Shown: positions 50,539 through 60,063, counted from the first letter of the stretch. The stretch is DNA of 60,204 nt from Bacteroidales bacterium (GCA_017446025.1 JAFSRR010000020.1:1-60204); one strand, 5' to 3'. Made by a program: numbers and translations. Notes: generated from the letters alone by a model not told the origin.

Positions 50539-52806
50539 ATGAAACGGGCTTTCTGGACAGTTCTTGCGCTGCTCGTCGTGCTGTTTCTGCTCATTCCGGA
50601 TGTCCGGTTCCGGCAGCCGGCCAGCACGGTGGTTTTTTCGGCAGAGCAAGAACTGCTCGGAGCCCGCATCGCTTCCGACGGACAGTGGCGCTTCCCGCCC
50701 TCCGGCCGCCCCTTGCCCGACAAATATGTCCAGGCACTGATTCAGTACGAAGACCGCTGGTTCCGCTATCATCCGGGGGTCAACCCTGTATCCATGGGGC
50801 AGGCCCTGCTACGCAACATCCGATACCGGCGCAATCTGAGCGGCGGCAGCACCCTCACCATGCAGGTGGCCCGCCTGTCGCGCGGCCAACAGCGGCGCAA
50901 TGTGGGGGAGAAACTGCTGGAGAGCTTTATGGCGCTCAAGTTGGAAAGGCTCAAAAGCAAGCAGGAAATCCTGGCGCTGTATGCCGCCCATGCGCCTTTC
51001 GGCAGCAACGTGGTCGGGCTTGAAGCGGCGTCGTGGCGGTATTTCCATTGTTCTCCCGAAGATTTGTCCTGGGCCGAGGCAGCCACGCTGGCCGTCCTGC
51101 CCAACGCCCCTTCGCTGCTCTATCCCGGCCGGCGCGACCACTTGCTCAAAGACAAGCGCGACCGCTTGCTCGGTGAGCTCTACCGGCATGGAAAAATAGA
51201 AGCCATCGACCTTGAACTGGCCCTACAGGAGCCCATGCCCGAGCGGCCTCTGCCTCTTCCCGAAACGGCCGTACACTGGACCGACCGCATCCACCGCCAG
51301 CAAACGGGCCGGCAGGTGCAGACCACCCTGCGCCATGAACTGCAACGCCAGGGCAACCAAGTGGCCCTGCGACATCACCGTCGCCTGGCAGAGCAAGGCA
51401 TCCGCAACCTGGCGGCTCTCATCATCGATGTCGAAAGCGGCGCGCCACTGCTCTACATTGGCAACACGCCGTATCTCAAGGACAACGGCGGGCAGGTCGA
51501 CATGATCCGGGCGATGCGCAGCACCGGCAGCATCCTCAAACCCATCCTCTACGCCGCCATGCTCAACGAGGGCGAAATCCTGCCCCAGACGCTCATCCGC
51601 GACACCCCGATCAACTATACCGGCTACATGCCCCAAAACTTCGACCACAACTATAGCGGGGCCGTGCCGGCCGACCAGGCCTTGAGCCGTTCCCTGAATG
51701 TGCCGGCCGTCGAGATGCTGCAACAATACGGGCAGGCCCGTTTCCTGGACGTGCTGAAAGCCTGCGGCTTCACTTCTTTCAGACAACCGGCCGCCCACTA
51801 TGGGCTTTCACTGATCCTGGGCGGCGGAGAATGCCGTCTGGAGGAGCTGGCCGCCTGCTATGCCGCCATGGCACGAAGGCTGAACCACTATCAACAGCCG
51901 GACTACCGGCCGGACATTCCATTCTCGGCCGCTGCCTGTTGGTTTACCGTGGAAGCCATGCGCCAACTCACCCGTCCCGAAGACCGGACCGGCTGGCAAT
52001 ACTACAATTCGGCCCGCCCGCTGGCCTGGAAGACAGGCACCAGTTTCGGCTTCCGCGATGCCTGGGCCGTGGGCTTCAACCCCCACTATGTCATCGCCGT
52101 CTGGGTGGGCAATGCCGACGGGGAAGGCCGGCCCGATCTGACAGGTATCAAGGCGGCCGCCCCCCTGCTTTTCGATCTCATCGAACTCTTGCCAGCCGAC
52201 AACGACTGGTTTGAGGAGCCTTTGGAAGAACTGGTCTATACGGAAATCTGTGTTGAAAGCGGCTACAAGGCCTCGGCCTGCTGTCCGCACCGCGAGATGC
52301 GTCCCATTCCCGCCAACGGGGAAAGGACGGGCATCTGTCCCTACCATCGCATTGTCCACCTCTCCAGCGACGGCCGATACCAGGTCCGCGCCGACTGCTA
52401 TCCCGTGTCGGAAATACGCCACGATTCCTGTTTTGTGCTGCCTCCGGCCATGGAATGGTACTACCGCAAACGCCATCCCGAATACCGCAGCCTGCCGCCC
52501 ATGATGCCCGGCTGTCAGGAAGAAGACCGCCAGCAGATGGAAATCGTCTCGCCCAAAAACCTGTCCGAGATCTACATCCCGGTCGATTTCGACGGTCATC
52601 GGAAAATGGTTGTTTTCCAGGCGGCTCATCGCAATCCGGAGGCCACCGTTTACTGGCACCTGGATGAATGTTTTCTGGGAACGACCCGCCAGCTGCACCA
52701 GATGGGAGTCTCGCCCGAGCCCGGCTGGCACCGGCTCACACTGATCGATGAACAGGGCCGGCAACTCAGCCTGCAACTCAGATTTACCGATCGCAATCAG
52801 GATTAG
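50539..52806 (+). CDS. pbpC: Penicillin-binding protein 1C
   Basis: A 755-residue bifunctional peptidoglycan synthase. One membrane helix (residues about 5-22) precedes the GT51 glycosyltransferase domain (about 45-215: QYEDRWFRYHPGVNPVSM, GGSTLTMQVARL). The transpeptidase domain (about 290-560) has active-site STGSILKP, SLN in SRSLNVPAV, and KTGTS. A C-terminal BiPBP_C-like domain (about 660-750) is specific to PBP1C. It pairs with the macroglobulin, thought to guard against proteases when the wall is breached. The last four bases overlap the convergent ttcA-like gene. Confidence 0.96.
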   Translation: MKRAFWTVLALLVVLFLLIPDVRFRQPASTVVFSAEQELLGARIASDGQWRFPPSGRPLPDKYVQALIQYEDRWFRYHPGVNPVSMGQALLRNIRYRRNLSGGSTLTMQVARLSRGQQRRNVGEKLLESFMALKLERLKSKQEILALYAAHAPFGSNVVGLEAASWRYFHCSPEDLSWAEAATLAVLPNAPSLLYPGRRDHLLKDKRDRLLGELYRHGKIEAIDLELALQEPMPERPLPLPETAVHWTDRIHRQQTGRQVQTTLRHELQRQGNQVALRHHRRLAEQGIRNLAALIIDVESGAPLLYIGNTPYLKDNGGQVDMIRAMRSTGSILKPILYAAMLNEGEILPQTLIRDTPINYTGYMPQNFDHNYSGAVPADQALSRSLNVPAVEMLQQYGQARFLDVLKACGFTSFRQPAAHYGLSLILGGGECRLEELAACYAAMARRLNHYQQPDYRPDIPFSAAACWFTVEAMRQLTRPEDRTGWQYYNSARPLAWKTGTSFGFRDAWAVGFNPHYVIAVWVGNADGEGRPDLTGIKAAAPLLFDLIELLPADNDWFEEPLEELVYTEICVESGYKASACCPHREMRPIPANGERTGICPYHRIVHLSSDGRYQVRADCYPVSEIRHDSCFVLPPAMEWYYRKRHPEYRSLPPMMPGCQEEDRQQMEIVSPKNLSEIYIPVDFDGHRKMVVFQAAHRNPEATVYWHLDECFLGTTRQLHQMGVSPEPGWHRLTLIDEQGRQLSLQLRFTDRNQD

Positions 52807-53561
52807 TCTTCAGCCCGGGAGGGCAAAGTGGGCAGGTACTGCGGATAGATATGCTGCATCGAGGCCCAGAGGCTGTCCTTGGTTCCCGGAAAACGGCCTT
52901 CCATTTCTTCCAACAGCTGCCTGACAGCCGTCCGGTTGGAATCGTGCTCGTACGGACAGTTCTTCAGCTGTGGCGGATAGTTTCTCAACCGGGCCAGCGC
53001 CTGCAACTCCGACTCACTGACCAGACACAGCGGCCGGACAACCCGGATGGGGAACTTGTCCATCTGCAGGCTGGGAGCCATGGCCTGGATGCTGCCCTGG
53101 AAAAACATGTTCATGAGCAATGTCTCGAGAAAATCGTCGCGGTGGTGTCCCAGCGCTATCTTCTGGCAGCCCAGCGCCTGGGCCGTTTCGAACAATACCT
53201 TGCGACGGTTCCACGAACAAAGGAAACAGGGAGACTTGCGATGGTCTGTGCCGGCGTCGAAACAGGTATGCCTGACCACCAAATCCACGCCGGCCTGCCG
53301 GCAATGGCTTTCAAGAAAATCCAGGTCGGCCGCATAGGGGATGTTGTCCATGACCACATGCAGGGCCGTCACCCGGAAGCGGGGCCGGAACACACGCGAC
53401 ATCGCCCCCAACAGTTCGACCAGCGCGAGCGAATCTTTTCCACCCGACAAACCGATAAGCAGATGGTCGCCGTCGTCTATGAGCCGATAGTCGCGTACCG
53501 CCTTGCGCAGTTTGGCCCGAAGACGATAGACAAGCCTGGATTCCTCCGTGTATTTTGCCAT
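52803..53561 (-). CDS. ttcA: TtcA-like tRNA 2-thiocytidine biosynthesis protein
   Basis: A 252-residue PP-loop ATPase: SGGKDSLALVEL is the pyrophosphate loop. CFLC at CFLCSWNRRK supplies two cluster-binding cysteines, and HHRDDFLETLLMNMFF follows. TtcA proteins use a 4Fe-4S cluster to thiolate cytidine 32 of tRNA. The family is near TilS and other U-box/PP-loop thiolases, so assignment to TtcA rests on CxxC and overall similarity. It overlaps pbpC tail-to-tail by four bases, so there is no room for a terminator between them. Confidence 0.86.
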   Translation of the reverse strand: MAKYTEESRLVYRLRAKLRKAVRDYRLIDDGDHLLIGLSGGKDSLALVELLGAMSRVFRPRFRVTALHVVMDNIPYAADLDFLESHCRQAGVDLVVRHTCFDAGTDHRKSPCFLCSWNRRKVLFETAQALGCQKIALGHHRDDFLETLLMNMFFQGSIQAMAPSLQMDKFPIRVVRPLCLVSESELQALARLRNYPPQLKNCPYEHDSNRTAVRQLLEEMEGRFPGTKDSLWASMQHIYPQYLPTLPSRAED

Positions 53562-53586
53562 ACGATGGATATGCAGTTTTCGGGAA

Positions 53587-53607
53587 CAAAATTAATATGT
53601 ATTTTTG
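53587..53607. promoter_or_regulatory. Overlapping divergent -7 elements
   Basis: TATTTTTG on the plus strand (53600-53607) points to the TPR/PD40 gene at 53632. TAATTTTG on the minus strand (53594-53587) points to ttcA at 53561. No clear -33 TTTG was found for either. Confidence 0.6.
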
Positions 53608-53631
53608 CAAGTTGGTAGTTGCCCTGCGCCT

Positions 53632-55068
53632 ATGAAAAAGATTCCGGCTCTAATCTGTTGCCTTTGTGCCTCCTTCAGCCTGCTCGCCCAAACCATGAGC
53701 GAGGCCCGCGAGCTGTTTCTGGCCGGCGACTACGAGACCTCCCGCCCCGTATTCGAGCAAGAGCTGAAAAAGAAGCCCAAGGATGCCAGCCTCAACTATT
53801 GGTATGGGGTTTGCCTCTACCAGGCGGGTGAAAAAGCGGCCGCCGTTCCCTATCTGCAAAAAGGCGACAAGGGACGCATCAAAGAAGCCGCCTATCTGCT
53901 GGCCGACTGTGCCTTGCTCGACTACGATACCCGCGCTTGCCAGAATTATATCGACCGCTATCTGCTCTACGGCACCGGCCTGCACACCTCCGAAATCGCC
54001 CGCATGCTACGGCAATGCCGCAAACTCGACCAGATGCTGCAGTCGGTCGAGGAGGTGGTTTTCATCGACAGTGTGGTAGTCCACAAAAGAGACGTGTTGG
54101 CACACCTGCCACTGCATCCGGCCTGCGGCACCATCGGCCGGGGTGAGGCACTGAACTTGCAAGAACGGGATTCCCTGCAAGCGTTCGTCTATGCCAACGA
54201 AAAAGGCGACCGCATCATCGCCTCCGACTCGGCCGGGATCGACGGCCTCGACCTGATGGCCTATCACAGGATCCCCGGAGGCTGGGAAAAAGAATCCATC
54301 GGAGCCAGTCTCAACCAGGAAGGCAATGAATGCAACCCCTATCTGATGAGCGATGGCGTGACCCTGTATTTTGCATCCGACGGACATCAGTCAATTGGCG
54401 GCCTTGACTTGTATGTGAGCCGATACAACCCCGTCACGGAGGGATATTTCAGCCCGGAACCCCTGCCCCTGCCCTTCAACTCGATGGCCAACGACTACCT
54501 CTATCTGGTCGATGAACAACTGGGGCGCGGCTACTTGGTGTCCGACCGCCGGCAAGCCCCCGATTCGGTCGTCATCTACGTGTTCCTGCCCAACGAGGTG
54601 CGCCATCCCGTGCAAGGCAAAGACCGTGAGACACTGATCCGGCTGGCCGAGATCCGGTCGATTGCCGACACGTGGAACGGGCTGGATGCCGACTCTGTCT
54701 GCCTTGCCTTGCAAACGGCCTATGAAAAGGCTGCCGCAAGTTTTGCACCCTCCGTTTCAGTGCCCGCGCCAAAGGTCCACGAGGAGGAATTCATCGTCCG
54801 CGACGACCTGGTCTATCACAGTGAAAAGGATTTCAAAAGCAATGAGGCCCGACAGCTCTATGTCCAGTACAGGAGTTTGGAAAACCGCTTTGAAAGCCTG
54901 TCACACCAGCTGGAACAGGCCCGGGCCGACTACCAGCAGGCCAATCCGCAACAACAGCAGCGCCTGGCCCGGCTCATAGAATCCATGGAAGTCGAATACT
55001 GGAGCCTGCAACAGGAGCTGCGCGATAAAGAAAACCAAATCAGGGCCCTCGAGCTCGAAAAACTATAG
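53632..55068 (+). CDS. TPR and PD40 protein with C-terminal coiled coil
   Basis: A 478-residue exported protein, signal MKKIPALICCLCASFSLLA. Domains: TPR-like helices (about 22-150, ARELFLAGDYETSRPVFEQE and NYWYGVCLYQAGEKAAAVPY), PD40-like beta-propeller blades (about 205-325, VTLYFASDGHQSIGGLDLYV), and a glutamine-rich coiled coil (about 410-478). The TPR-PD40 start resembles PorE-type proteins but the OmpA domain is replaced by a coiled coil. Function is unknown; it probably scaffolds something in the periplasm. It is first in the operon with nfeD-like and floA, five bases apart. The start at 53632 fits the signal peptide and promoter. Confidence 0.82.
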   Translation: MKKIPALICCLCASFSLLAQTMSEARELFLAGDYETSRPVFEQELKKKPKDASLNYWYGVCLYQAGEKAAAVPYLQKGDKGRIKEAAYLLADCALLDYDTRACQNYIDRYLLYGTGLHTSEIARMLRQCRKLDQMLQSVEEVVFIDSVVVHKRDVLAHLPLHPACGTIGRGEALNLQERDSLQAFVYANEKGDRIIASDSAGIDGLDLMAYHRIPGGWEKESIGASLNQEGNECNPYLMSDGVTLYFASDGHQSIGGLDLYVSRYNPVTEGYFSPEPLPLPFNSMANDYLYLVDEQLGRGYLVSDRRQAPDSVVIYVFLPNEVRHPVQGKDRETLIRLAEIRSIADTWNGLDADSVCLALQTAYEKAAASFAPSVSVPAPKVHEEEFIVRDDLVYHSEKDFKSNEARQLYVQYRSLENRFESLSHQLEQARADYQQANPQQQQRLARLIESMEVEYWSLQQELRDKENQIRALELEKL

Positions 55069-55073
55069 GAGTT

Positions 55074-55547
55074 ATGAATATCGCCGTCATTGTCTCACTC
55101 GTGGTGTTGGGCATCATCTTCATCCTGCTCGAACTGTTCTTCCTGCCGGGCATCTCCCTGGCCTCCATCGGCGGTTTGATCTGTTTTGCCGCCGCCGTGG
55201 TGCTTGCCTATGTCAAGATCGGGGCCACCGCCGGCATCATTACGCTGATAGCCGCGCTGGTGGCCACCGCGCTCAGTGTCTGGTGGTTTTTCCGTTCGAA
55301 GGCCCTGGACCGCATGTCGCTCCAATCCTCCATCGACGCCACCGTCGAGGGCGGCCAGGAGCAGCAGGTGCATCCCGGCGACCAAGGCGTGTGCCTGTCC
55401 CGACTGGTCCCCATGGGCAAGGTCCTGATCAACGGACAAACCTACGAGGCCCGTGCCGAGAACGAGATGATCGACGAGGGCGCCCCGGTCGAAGTCTGCG
55501 CTGTGGACAAATTCCATATCACCGTCAAGCAATTATCAACCCGTTAA
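55074..55547 (+). CDS. NfeD-like membrane protein
   Basis: A 157-residue short NfeD protein. Residues about 4-75 form three close membrane helices (IVSLVVLGIIFILLELFFLP, GICFAA-like second, ITLIAALVATALSVWWFF). A C-terminal OB-fold domain (about 95-157) has GDQGVCLSRLVPMGKVLING and the terminal VCAVDKFHITVKQL. NfeD proteins are encoded beside flotillins and act with them in membrane microdomains. Here it precedes floA by 12 bases. Confidence 0.92.
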   Translation: MNIAVIVSLVVLGIIFILLELFFLPGISLASIGGLICFAAAVVLAYVKIGATAGIITLIAALVATALSVWWFFRSKALDRMSLQSSIDATVEGGQEQQVHPGDQGVCLSRLVPMGKVLINGQTYEARAENEMIDEGAPVEVCAVDKFHITVKQLSTR

Positions 55548-55559
55548 TACTGTCACACT

Positions 55560-56558
55560 ATGATGAATCTAGCCATTGTCATGAGCTTCGGCGTCGCCCT
55601 GGCCATTGCGGCAGCAGTGATTATCCTGCTGATTCTGTTTTTCTACTATGTGCCCTTCTTCCTGTGGCTGTCGGCCCGGGTCTCCGGGGTCAACATCTCC
55701 CTGGTGCAGCTCTTCCTGATGCGCATCCGTAAGATTCCTCCCACGGTCATCGGCAATGCCCTTATCGAAGGACACAAAGCCGGTCTGAAAGACCTGCGCC
55801 GCGACGAACTGGAAGCCCACTACCTGGCCGGCGGACATGTCGAAAAGGTGGTTCACGCACTGGTTTCCGCCTCCAAGGCCAATATCGACCTATCCTTCCA
55901 GATGGCCACCGCCATCGACCTGGCCGGCCGTGATGTGTTCGAGGCTGTCCAGATGTCGGTCAATCCCAAGGTCATCGATACTCCTCCCGTAGCCGCTGTG
56001 GCCAAGGATGGTATCCAGCTCATTGCCAAGGCCCGTGTCACGGTACGCGCCAGCATCAAACAACTGGTCGGCGGTGCCGGCGAAGACACCGTGCTGGCCC
56101 GTGTGGGCGAAGGCATCGTCTCGTCGATCGGTTCGTCGGAAAGCCACAAACAGGTGCTCGAAAATCCCGATTCCATTTCCAAACTGGTACTGCGGAAAGG
56201 ACTGGACGCCGGCACGGCCTTTGAAATCCTGTCTATCGACATCGCCGACATCGACATTGGCAAGAACATCGGTGCCGTCCTGCAGATGGACCAGGCCCAG
56301 GCCGACAAGAACATCGCCCAGGCCAAGGCCGAGGAACGCCGCGCCATGGCTGTCGCCCTCGAACAGGAGATGAAAGCCAAGGCCCAGGAAGCCCGTGCCA
56401 AAGTGATCGAGGCCGAGGCCGAAGTGCCCAAGGCCATGGCCGAAGCCTTCCGTAGCGGCAACCTGGGTATCATGGACTATTACAAAATGAAGAACATCGA
56501 AGCAGACACCAATATGCGCGATGCCATTTCCAAACCCTCGGGCAATTCTAAAAAATAA
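55560..56558 (+). CDS. floA: Flotillin-like protein FloA
   Basis: A 332-residue FloA. An N-terminal membrane hairpin (residues about 5-35) leads to the SPFH region ([24 protein letters not shown] stretch and [20 protein letters not shown]), then [20 protein letters not shown]. The C-terminal Ala/Glu-rich coiled coil (about 245-310) contains [20 protein letters not shown]. FloA oligomers organise functional membrane microdomains. Length is normal for the family. An alternative start is the next codon, also ATG. Confidence 0.95.
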   Translation: MMNLAIVMSFGVALAIAAAVIILLILFFYYVPFFLWLSARVSGVNISLVQLFLMRIRKIPPTVIGNALIEGHKAGLKDLRRDELEAHYLAGGHVEKVVHALVSASKANIDLSFQMATAIDLAGRDVFEAVQMSVNPKVIDTPPVAAVAKDGIQLIAKARVTVRASIKQLVGGAGEDTVLARVGEGIVSSIGSSESHKQVLENPDSISKLVLRKGLDAGTAFEILSIDIADIDIGKNIGAVLQMDQAQADKNIAQAKAEERRAMAVALEQEMKAKAQEARAKVIEAEAEVPKAMAEAFRSGNLGIMDYYKMKNIEADTNMRDAISKPSGNSKK

Positions 56559-56563
56559 ACCCA

Positions 56564-57442
56564 ATGGCTGATTTCTTTCCTGCCTCCGAACTGCTCATCA
56601 ACGACGATGGTAGCGTCTTCCACCTGCACTTGCGTCCCGACCAGCTGGCCGACAAAGTGATTCTGGTCGGCGATCCAGACCGGGTCTCCGTGGTGGCCGA
56701 TCATTTTGAAAGCCGCGAATGCGATGTGCGCAACCGCGAGTTCCATGCCATGACCGGCTGTTTCCGCGGCAAGCGCATCTCTGTCATCTCGACAGGCATC
56801 GGCTGTGACAACATCGACATTGTGCTCAACGAACTGGATGCCCTGGCCAACATCGATTTCAAAACCCGTCAGGTCAAGAAGCAACTGCGCAGCCTGGAAA
56901 TCGTCCGTATCGGCACCTGTGGCGGGTTGCAGCCCGACACCCCGGTCGGCACCTTTGTCTGCTCGGCCAAGTTTGTAGGACTGGATGCCCTGCTCAATTT
57001 CTACCAGGGTCGCGACAAATGCTGCGATACCGCCCTCGAGCAGGCACTGCTCAAACACCTAGGCTGGACGGGGCACACCTGTTCCCCGCTGTTCTATGCC
57101 GTTGAGGCCGATCCTGAATTGTCGACCCGCATCGCCGGCAAGGAAATGCTCCGGGGCATTACTGTCACGGCCAACGGTTTTTACGGGCCGCAGGGCCGCG
57201 AGCTGCGCGTGCCGCTGGCCGATCCGTTCCAGAACGAGAAACTCCGCTCGTTTGAGTACCAGGGCCTGCGCGTCACCAATCTGGAGATGGAAGGTTCGGC
57301 CATCGCCGGCCTGGGCAGGATCCTGGGCCATCGGGCCACCACTGTGTGCATGGTCATCGCCAACCGTTTCGCCAAGGACGCCAACACCGACTATCGCCAG
57401 TCTCTGGACGACTTGATACGCATGGCTTTGGAAAGAATCTAA
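56564..57442 (+). CDS. Nucleoside phosphorylase, uridine-phosphorylase-like
   Basis: A 292-residue PNP/UDP-family enzyme. Phosphate-binding VILVGDPDRVSVVADHFES, RIGTCGGLQPDTPVGTFV, and the nucleoside-site NLEMEGSAIAGLGRIL are present. It cleaves a nucleoside with phosphate to base and ribose 1-phosphate. The IGTCGG and EMEGSA motifs point to uridine phosphorylase, but purine specificity is not excluded. It lies five bases after floA. Confidence 0.9.
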   Translation: MADFFPASELLINDDGSVFHLHLRPDQLADKVILVGDPDRVSVVADHFESRECDVRNREFHAMTGCFRGKRISVISTGIGCDNIDIVLNELDALANIDFKTRQVKKQLRSLEIVRIGTCGGLQPDTPVGTFVCSAKFVGLDALLNFYQGRDKCCDTALEQALLKHLGWTGHTCSPLFYAVEADPELSTRIAGKEMLRGITVTANGFYGPQGRELRVPLADPFQNEKLRSFEYQGLRVTNLEMEGSAIAGLGRILGHRATTVCMVIANRFAKDANTDYRQSLDDLIRMALERI

Positions 57443-57462
57443 CCCATCATACCTACACTCTC

Positions 57463-58206
57463 ATGGCACATCCTGTCAAACTCAGAAGACTTTCGTTGTT
57501 TTTGCTCATCGGACTTGCTTTGCTGGCCGTCGGTGTGGCGATGTTGATCTGGTCGTCGCAGGACGCACCGGGTGCCGCCGTCTGCCTTGTCGGACTCATC
57601 GTGACAGTGGTCGGTGTACGCCAGTTTTTCAAACAGAGCTATCATCTCTTCCGGCGCGACCCGAATTTCCAGATCAAGCATGCCCTGACCCGGGGCGACC
57701 GTTACTACATGTTCATGGAGCAATACCAGCCGCTTATTGCCGGCCAGACCGACGAAATCGCCGTCATGGCCAATACGGCGGCCGCCCTGCGTGAAGTGTT
57801 CGGCTTCTTCTGGGTGGGCTTCTACCTGGTGCGCGACGGCCAACTGGTGCTGGGTCCCTTCCAAGGACATGTGGCCTGCTCCTCCATCAAATATGGCAAG
57901 GGCGTCTGCGGCACCGCCTGGCAGAAACGCGAGACACAGGTGGTACCCGATGTGGAACTGTTTCCCGGGCACATCGCCTGCAGTGCACTGTCGCGTTCGG
58001 AAATCGTCGTACCCGTGATGGCCGGTGAAGAAGTCAAAGCCGTGCTCGACATCGACAGCGACCGCCTGAGGGCCTTCAACAACACCGACAAGAATTTTCT
58101 GGAAAAGATCATGGCCTTGATGGCCAAGGAACTGTATGGCCAAACGACAGCGCCGAAGCAAGACCCTTCACCGGAAAATGAGGCTGCGACACCCTCTGAT
58201 GAATAA
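57463..58206 (+). CDS. Membrane-anchored GAF-type free methionine-(R)-sulfoxide reductase
   Basis: A 247-residue protein. Two membrane helices (about 9-30 and 36-53) come before a GAF domain (about 80-230). The GAF carries the three cysteines of fRMsr (Cys139, Cys149, Cys173) with the same spacing, 10 and 24, as Cys84, Cys94 and Cys118 of the E. coli enzyme: GHVACSSIKYGKGVCGTAWQ and HIACSALSRSE. The enzyme reduces free methionine R-sulfoxide. The membrane anchor is unusual, as typical fRMsr is a soluble protein of about 160 residues. Start at 57463 gives the helix. It sits 20 bases after the phosphorylase gene. Confidence 0.86.
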   Translation: MAHPVKLRRLSLFLLIGLALLAVGVAMLIWSSQDAPGAAVCLVGLIVTVVGVRQFFKQSYHLFRRDPNFQIKHALTRGDRYYMFMEQYQPLIAGQTDEIAVMANTAAALREVFGFFWVGFYLVRDGQLVLGPFQGHVACSSIKYGKGVCGTAWQKRETQVVPDVELFPGHIACSALSRSEIVVPVMAGEEVKAVLDIDSDRLRAFNNTDKNFLEKIMALMAKELYGQTTAPKQDPSPENEAATPSDE

Positions 58207-58224
58207 AATACCTTACAACCACAG

Positions 58225-59703
58225 ATGAAAACAGGATCCGACACCACGCTCCCCCATACGCTGCCCGCAGACACCATCTGCGCCGTGGCCACCGCTCCCG
58301 GCGGAGCGTTGGGGATGATCCGTGTCAGCGGTCCCCAGGCCCTGGCGGCCACCGAGGCCATCTTTCGACCGGCCCGACACAACACAGCGGCCAGTCACAA
58401 TGCAGCGGCCGATTCCTCAGCCAAACAACCCGGGCACAAACTCGCAGATCAAAAAGCCTACACCCTGGCCTTCGGACAGATTGTCCAGGGAGATGACATC
58501 ATCGACGAGGTGCTGGTCTCCGTTTTCCGGGCGCCCCATTCCTACACGGGCGAAGACGCCACCGAAATCAGTTGCCACGGCAGCGACTACATCCTGCAGA
58601 AAGTCTTGCAGCTGCTCGTCGGCCGGGGTTGCCGGCTGGCCCGGCCCGGCGAATTTACCGAGCGTGCCTTCCTGCATGGCAAAATGGATCTGAGCCAGGC
58701 CGAAGCCGTGGCCGACCTGATTGCCTCCTCCTCGGCAGCGATGCACCGGGTGGCCATGCAGCAAATGCGCGGCGGCTTTTCCAACGACCTGAAACGCCTG
58801 CGCGAAAAACTGCTCAACATGGTCTCGCTGCTCGAACTGGAACTGGATTTCGCCGATCACGAAGACCTGGAGTTTGCCGACCGTAGCCAACTCAAGGCGC
58901 TGGCCGAGGAAATAGCGCAGGCCATCGCCCGGCTGGCCGATTCCTTCCGGCTGGGCAATGCCCTGAAAAGCGGTGTACCCGTAGCCATCATCGGGCAGAC
59001 CAATGCCGGCAAATCGACCCTGCTCAACGCCCTGCTCCACGAAGACCGGGCCATTGTTTCGGACATCCCCGGCACCACTCGCGACAGCATCGAAGACACA
59101 GTCAATGTGCAAGGCATCACCTTCCGCTTCATCGACACGGCCGGTCTGCGCCATACCGACGACCGCATCGAGCTGCTGGGTATCGGACGCAGTCTGGACA
59201 AAATCGATCAGGCCTCCATCGTGCTTTGGTTGCTCGATGCCACCGACGGCCAAGGTCAGTTGCAAGCGCTGGCCCCGCAGATCCTGCCGCGCTGCCAAGG
59301 CAAAACGCTGGTGCTGCTCTACAACAAGACCGATCTCTGCTCAGCCGGATTTACCTTGCCTGAACCGCCCGCCGGAGTGCCCGCCGACACCCTGTCGCTG
59401 GCTATTTCGGCCAAGGAGGGCTGGCACATCGACGAGCTGCAGCAATTGCTGGTCCAGGCAGCCCACCTGCCCCAGGTGTCCCAAAGTGAAGTGATAGTCA
59501 CCAACCTGCGTCACTACGAAGCCCTGTGCCAAGGTCTGACGGCCATCCGCCGCGTGCTCCAAGGCATGGACGACGGCCTGTCGGGCGATTTCCTGGCCCA
59601 GGACCTGCGCGAGTGCCTCTACTATCTGGGCCTCATCACCGGCGACATCACCACCGACGAGGTCCTCGGCAACATCTTCAAAAACTTCTGCGTGGGGAAA
59701 TAA
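58225..59703 (+). CDS. mnmE: tRNA modification GTPase MnmE
   Basis: A 492-residue MnmE. The N-terminal folate-binding domain (TICAVATAPGGALGMIRVSG, HSYTGEDATEISCHGS) is followed by the helical region and an inserted G domain (about 250-400) with [23 protein letters not shown] and NKTD. The C-terminus ends CVGK, equivalent to the CIGK motif. With MnmG it modifies uridine 34 of tRNAs. A low-complexity Ala/His/Asn-rich insertion at about residues 52-72 sits in the N-terminal domain. It is intact to its normal end, against which a truncated transporter gene abuts. Confidence 0.96.
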   Translation: MKTGSDTTLPHTLPADTICAVATAPGGALGMIRVSGPQALAATEAIFRPARHNTAASHNAAADSSAKQPGHKLADQKAYTLAFGQIVQGDDIIDEVLVSVFRAPHSYTGEDATEISCHGSDYILQKVLQLLVGRGCRLARPGEFTERAFLHGKMDLSQAEAVADLIASSSAAMHRVAMQQMRGGFSNDLKRLREKLLNMVSLLELELDFADHEDLEFADRSQLKALAEEIAQAIARLADSFRLGNALKSGVPVAIIGQTNAGKSTLLNALLHEDRAIVSDIPGTTRDSIEDTVNVQGITFRFIDTAGLRHTDDRIELLGIGRSLDKIDQASIVLWLLDATDGQGQLQALAPQILPRCQGKTLVLLYNKTDLCSAGFTLPEPPAGVPADTLSLAISAKEGWHIDELQQLLVQAAHLPQVSQSEVIVTNLRHYEALCQGLTAIRRVLQGMDDGLSGDFLAQDLRECLYYLGLITGDITTDEVLGNIFKNFCVGK

Positions 59704-60063
59704 TAGGCCAGCAGACCCGTGGAGAGCGGCATTATCATTCCCACGCTGACGCCCATCATGGCTCGGAATTCCAGCAACATCCAGATATTGTAGACAAAGA
59801 ACGCCCCGGATCCGGAGAGTACGTACAAGGCAAGCCCCGTCAGTGCCAGTGTACGGGTTTTCATCAATCGGCAGAGCCAGGGGAAAACCAGGTTCGTGAG
59901 GATGATAAACAGTGCCGGGAGGCTTACAATCAGTTGGATAAGCAGTGGATTCCGGCCTGCGAAATGGGCACTGATAACACCCAGCGCCGGAGCGATGGCG
60001 GCACCCGCCATGACGGTAAGCAAACTGATGGAGAGAATGGTGTACAGCAATCTCTTTTTTCAT
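59704..60063 (-). pseudogene. Truncated N-terminal remnant of an MFS transporter gene
   Basis: On the minus strand about 113 codons encode the first three to four helices of a major facilitator transporter: TILSISLLTVMAGAAIAPAL, LLIQLIVSLPALFIILTNLV, then an MxLEFRAMMGVSVGMIMPLS-like segment ending TGLLAYYF where the family usually has a GLIAD-type loop. Homology stops at the mnmE stop codon; further reading is antisense mnmE. A normal transporter has about 400 residues. In addition the only ATG (60063) is one base out of frame across an A6 run; a TTG at 60050 is in frame. So it is truncated and probably frameshifted. Its -7 box TACCTTTG remains at 60142-60135. Confidence 0.75.

Noticed and set aside
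54000..55068. Whether the TPR/PD40 protein is a second PorE
   Set aside because: No OmpA peptidoglycan-binding motif and no lipobox; the C-terminus is a coiled coil.
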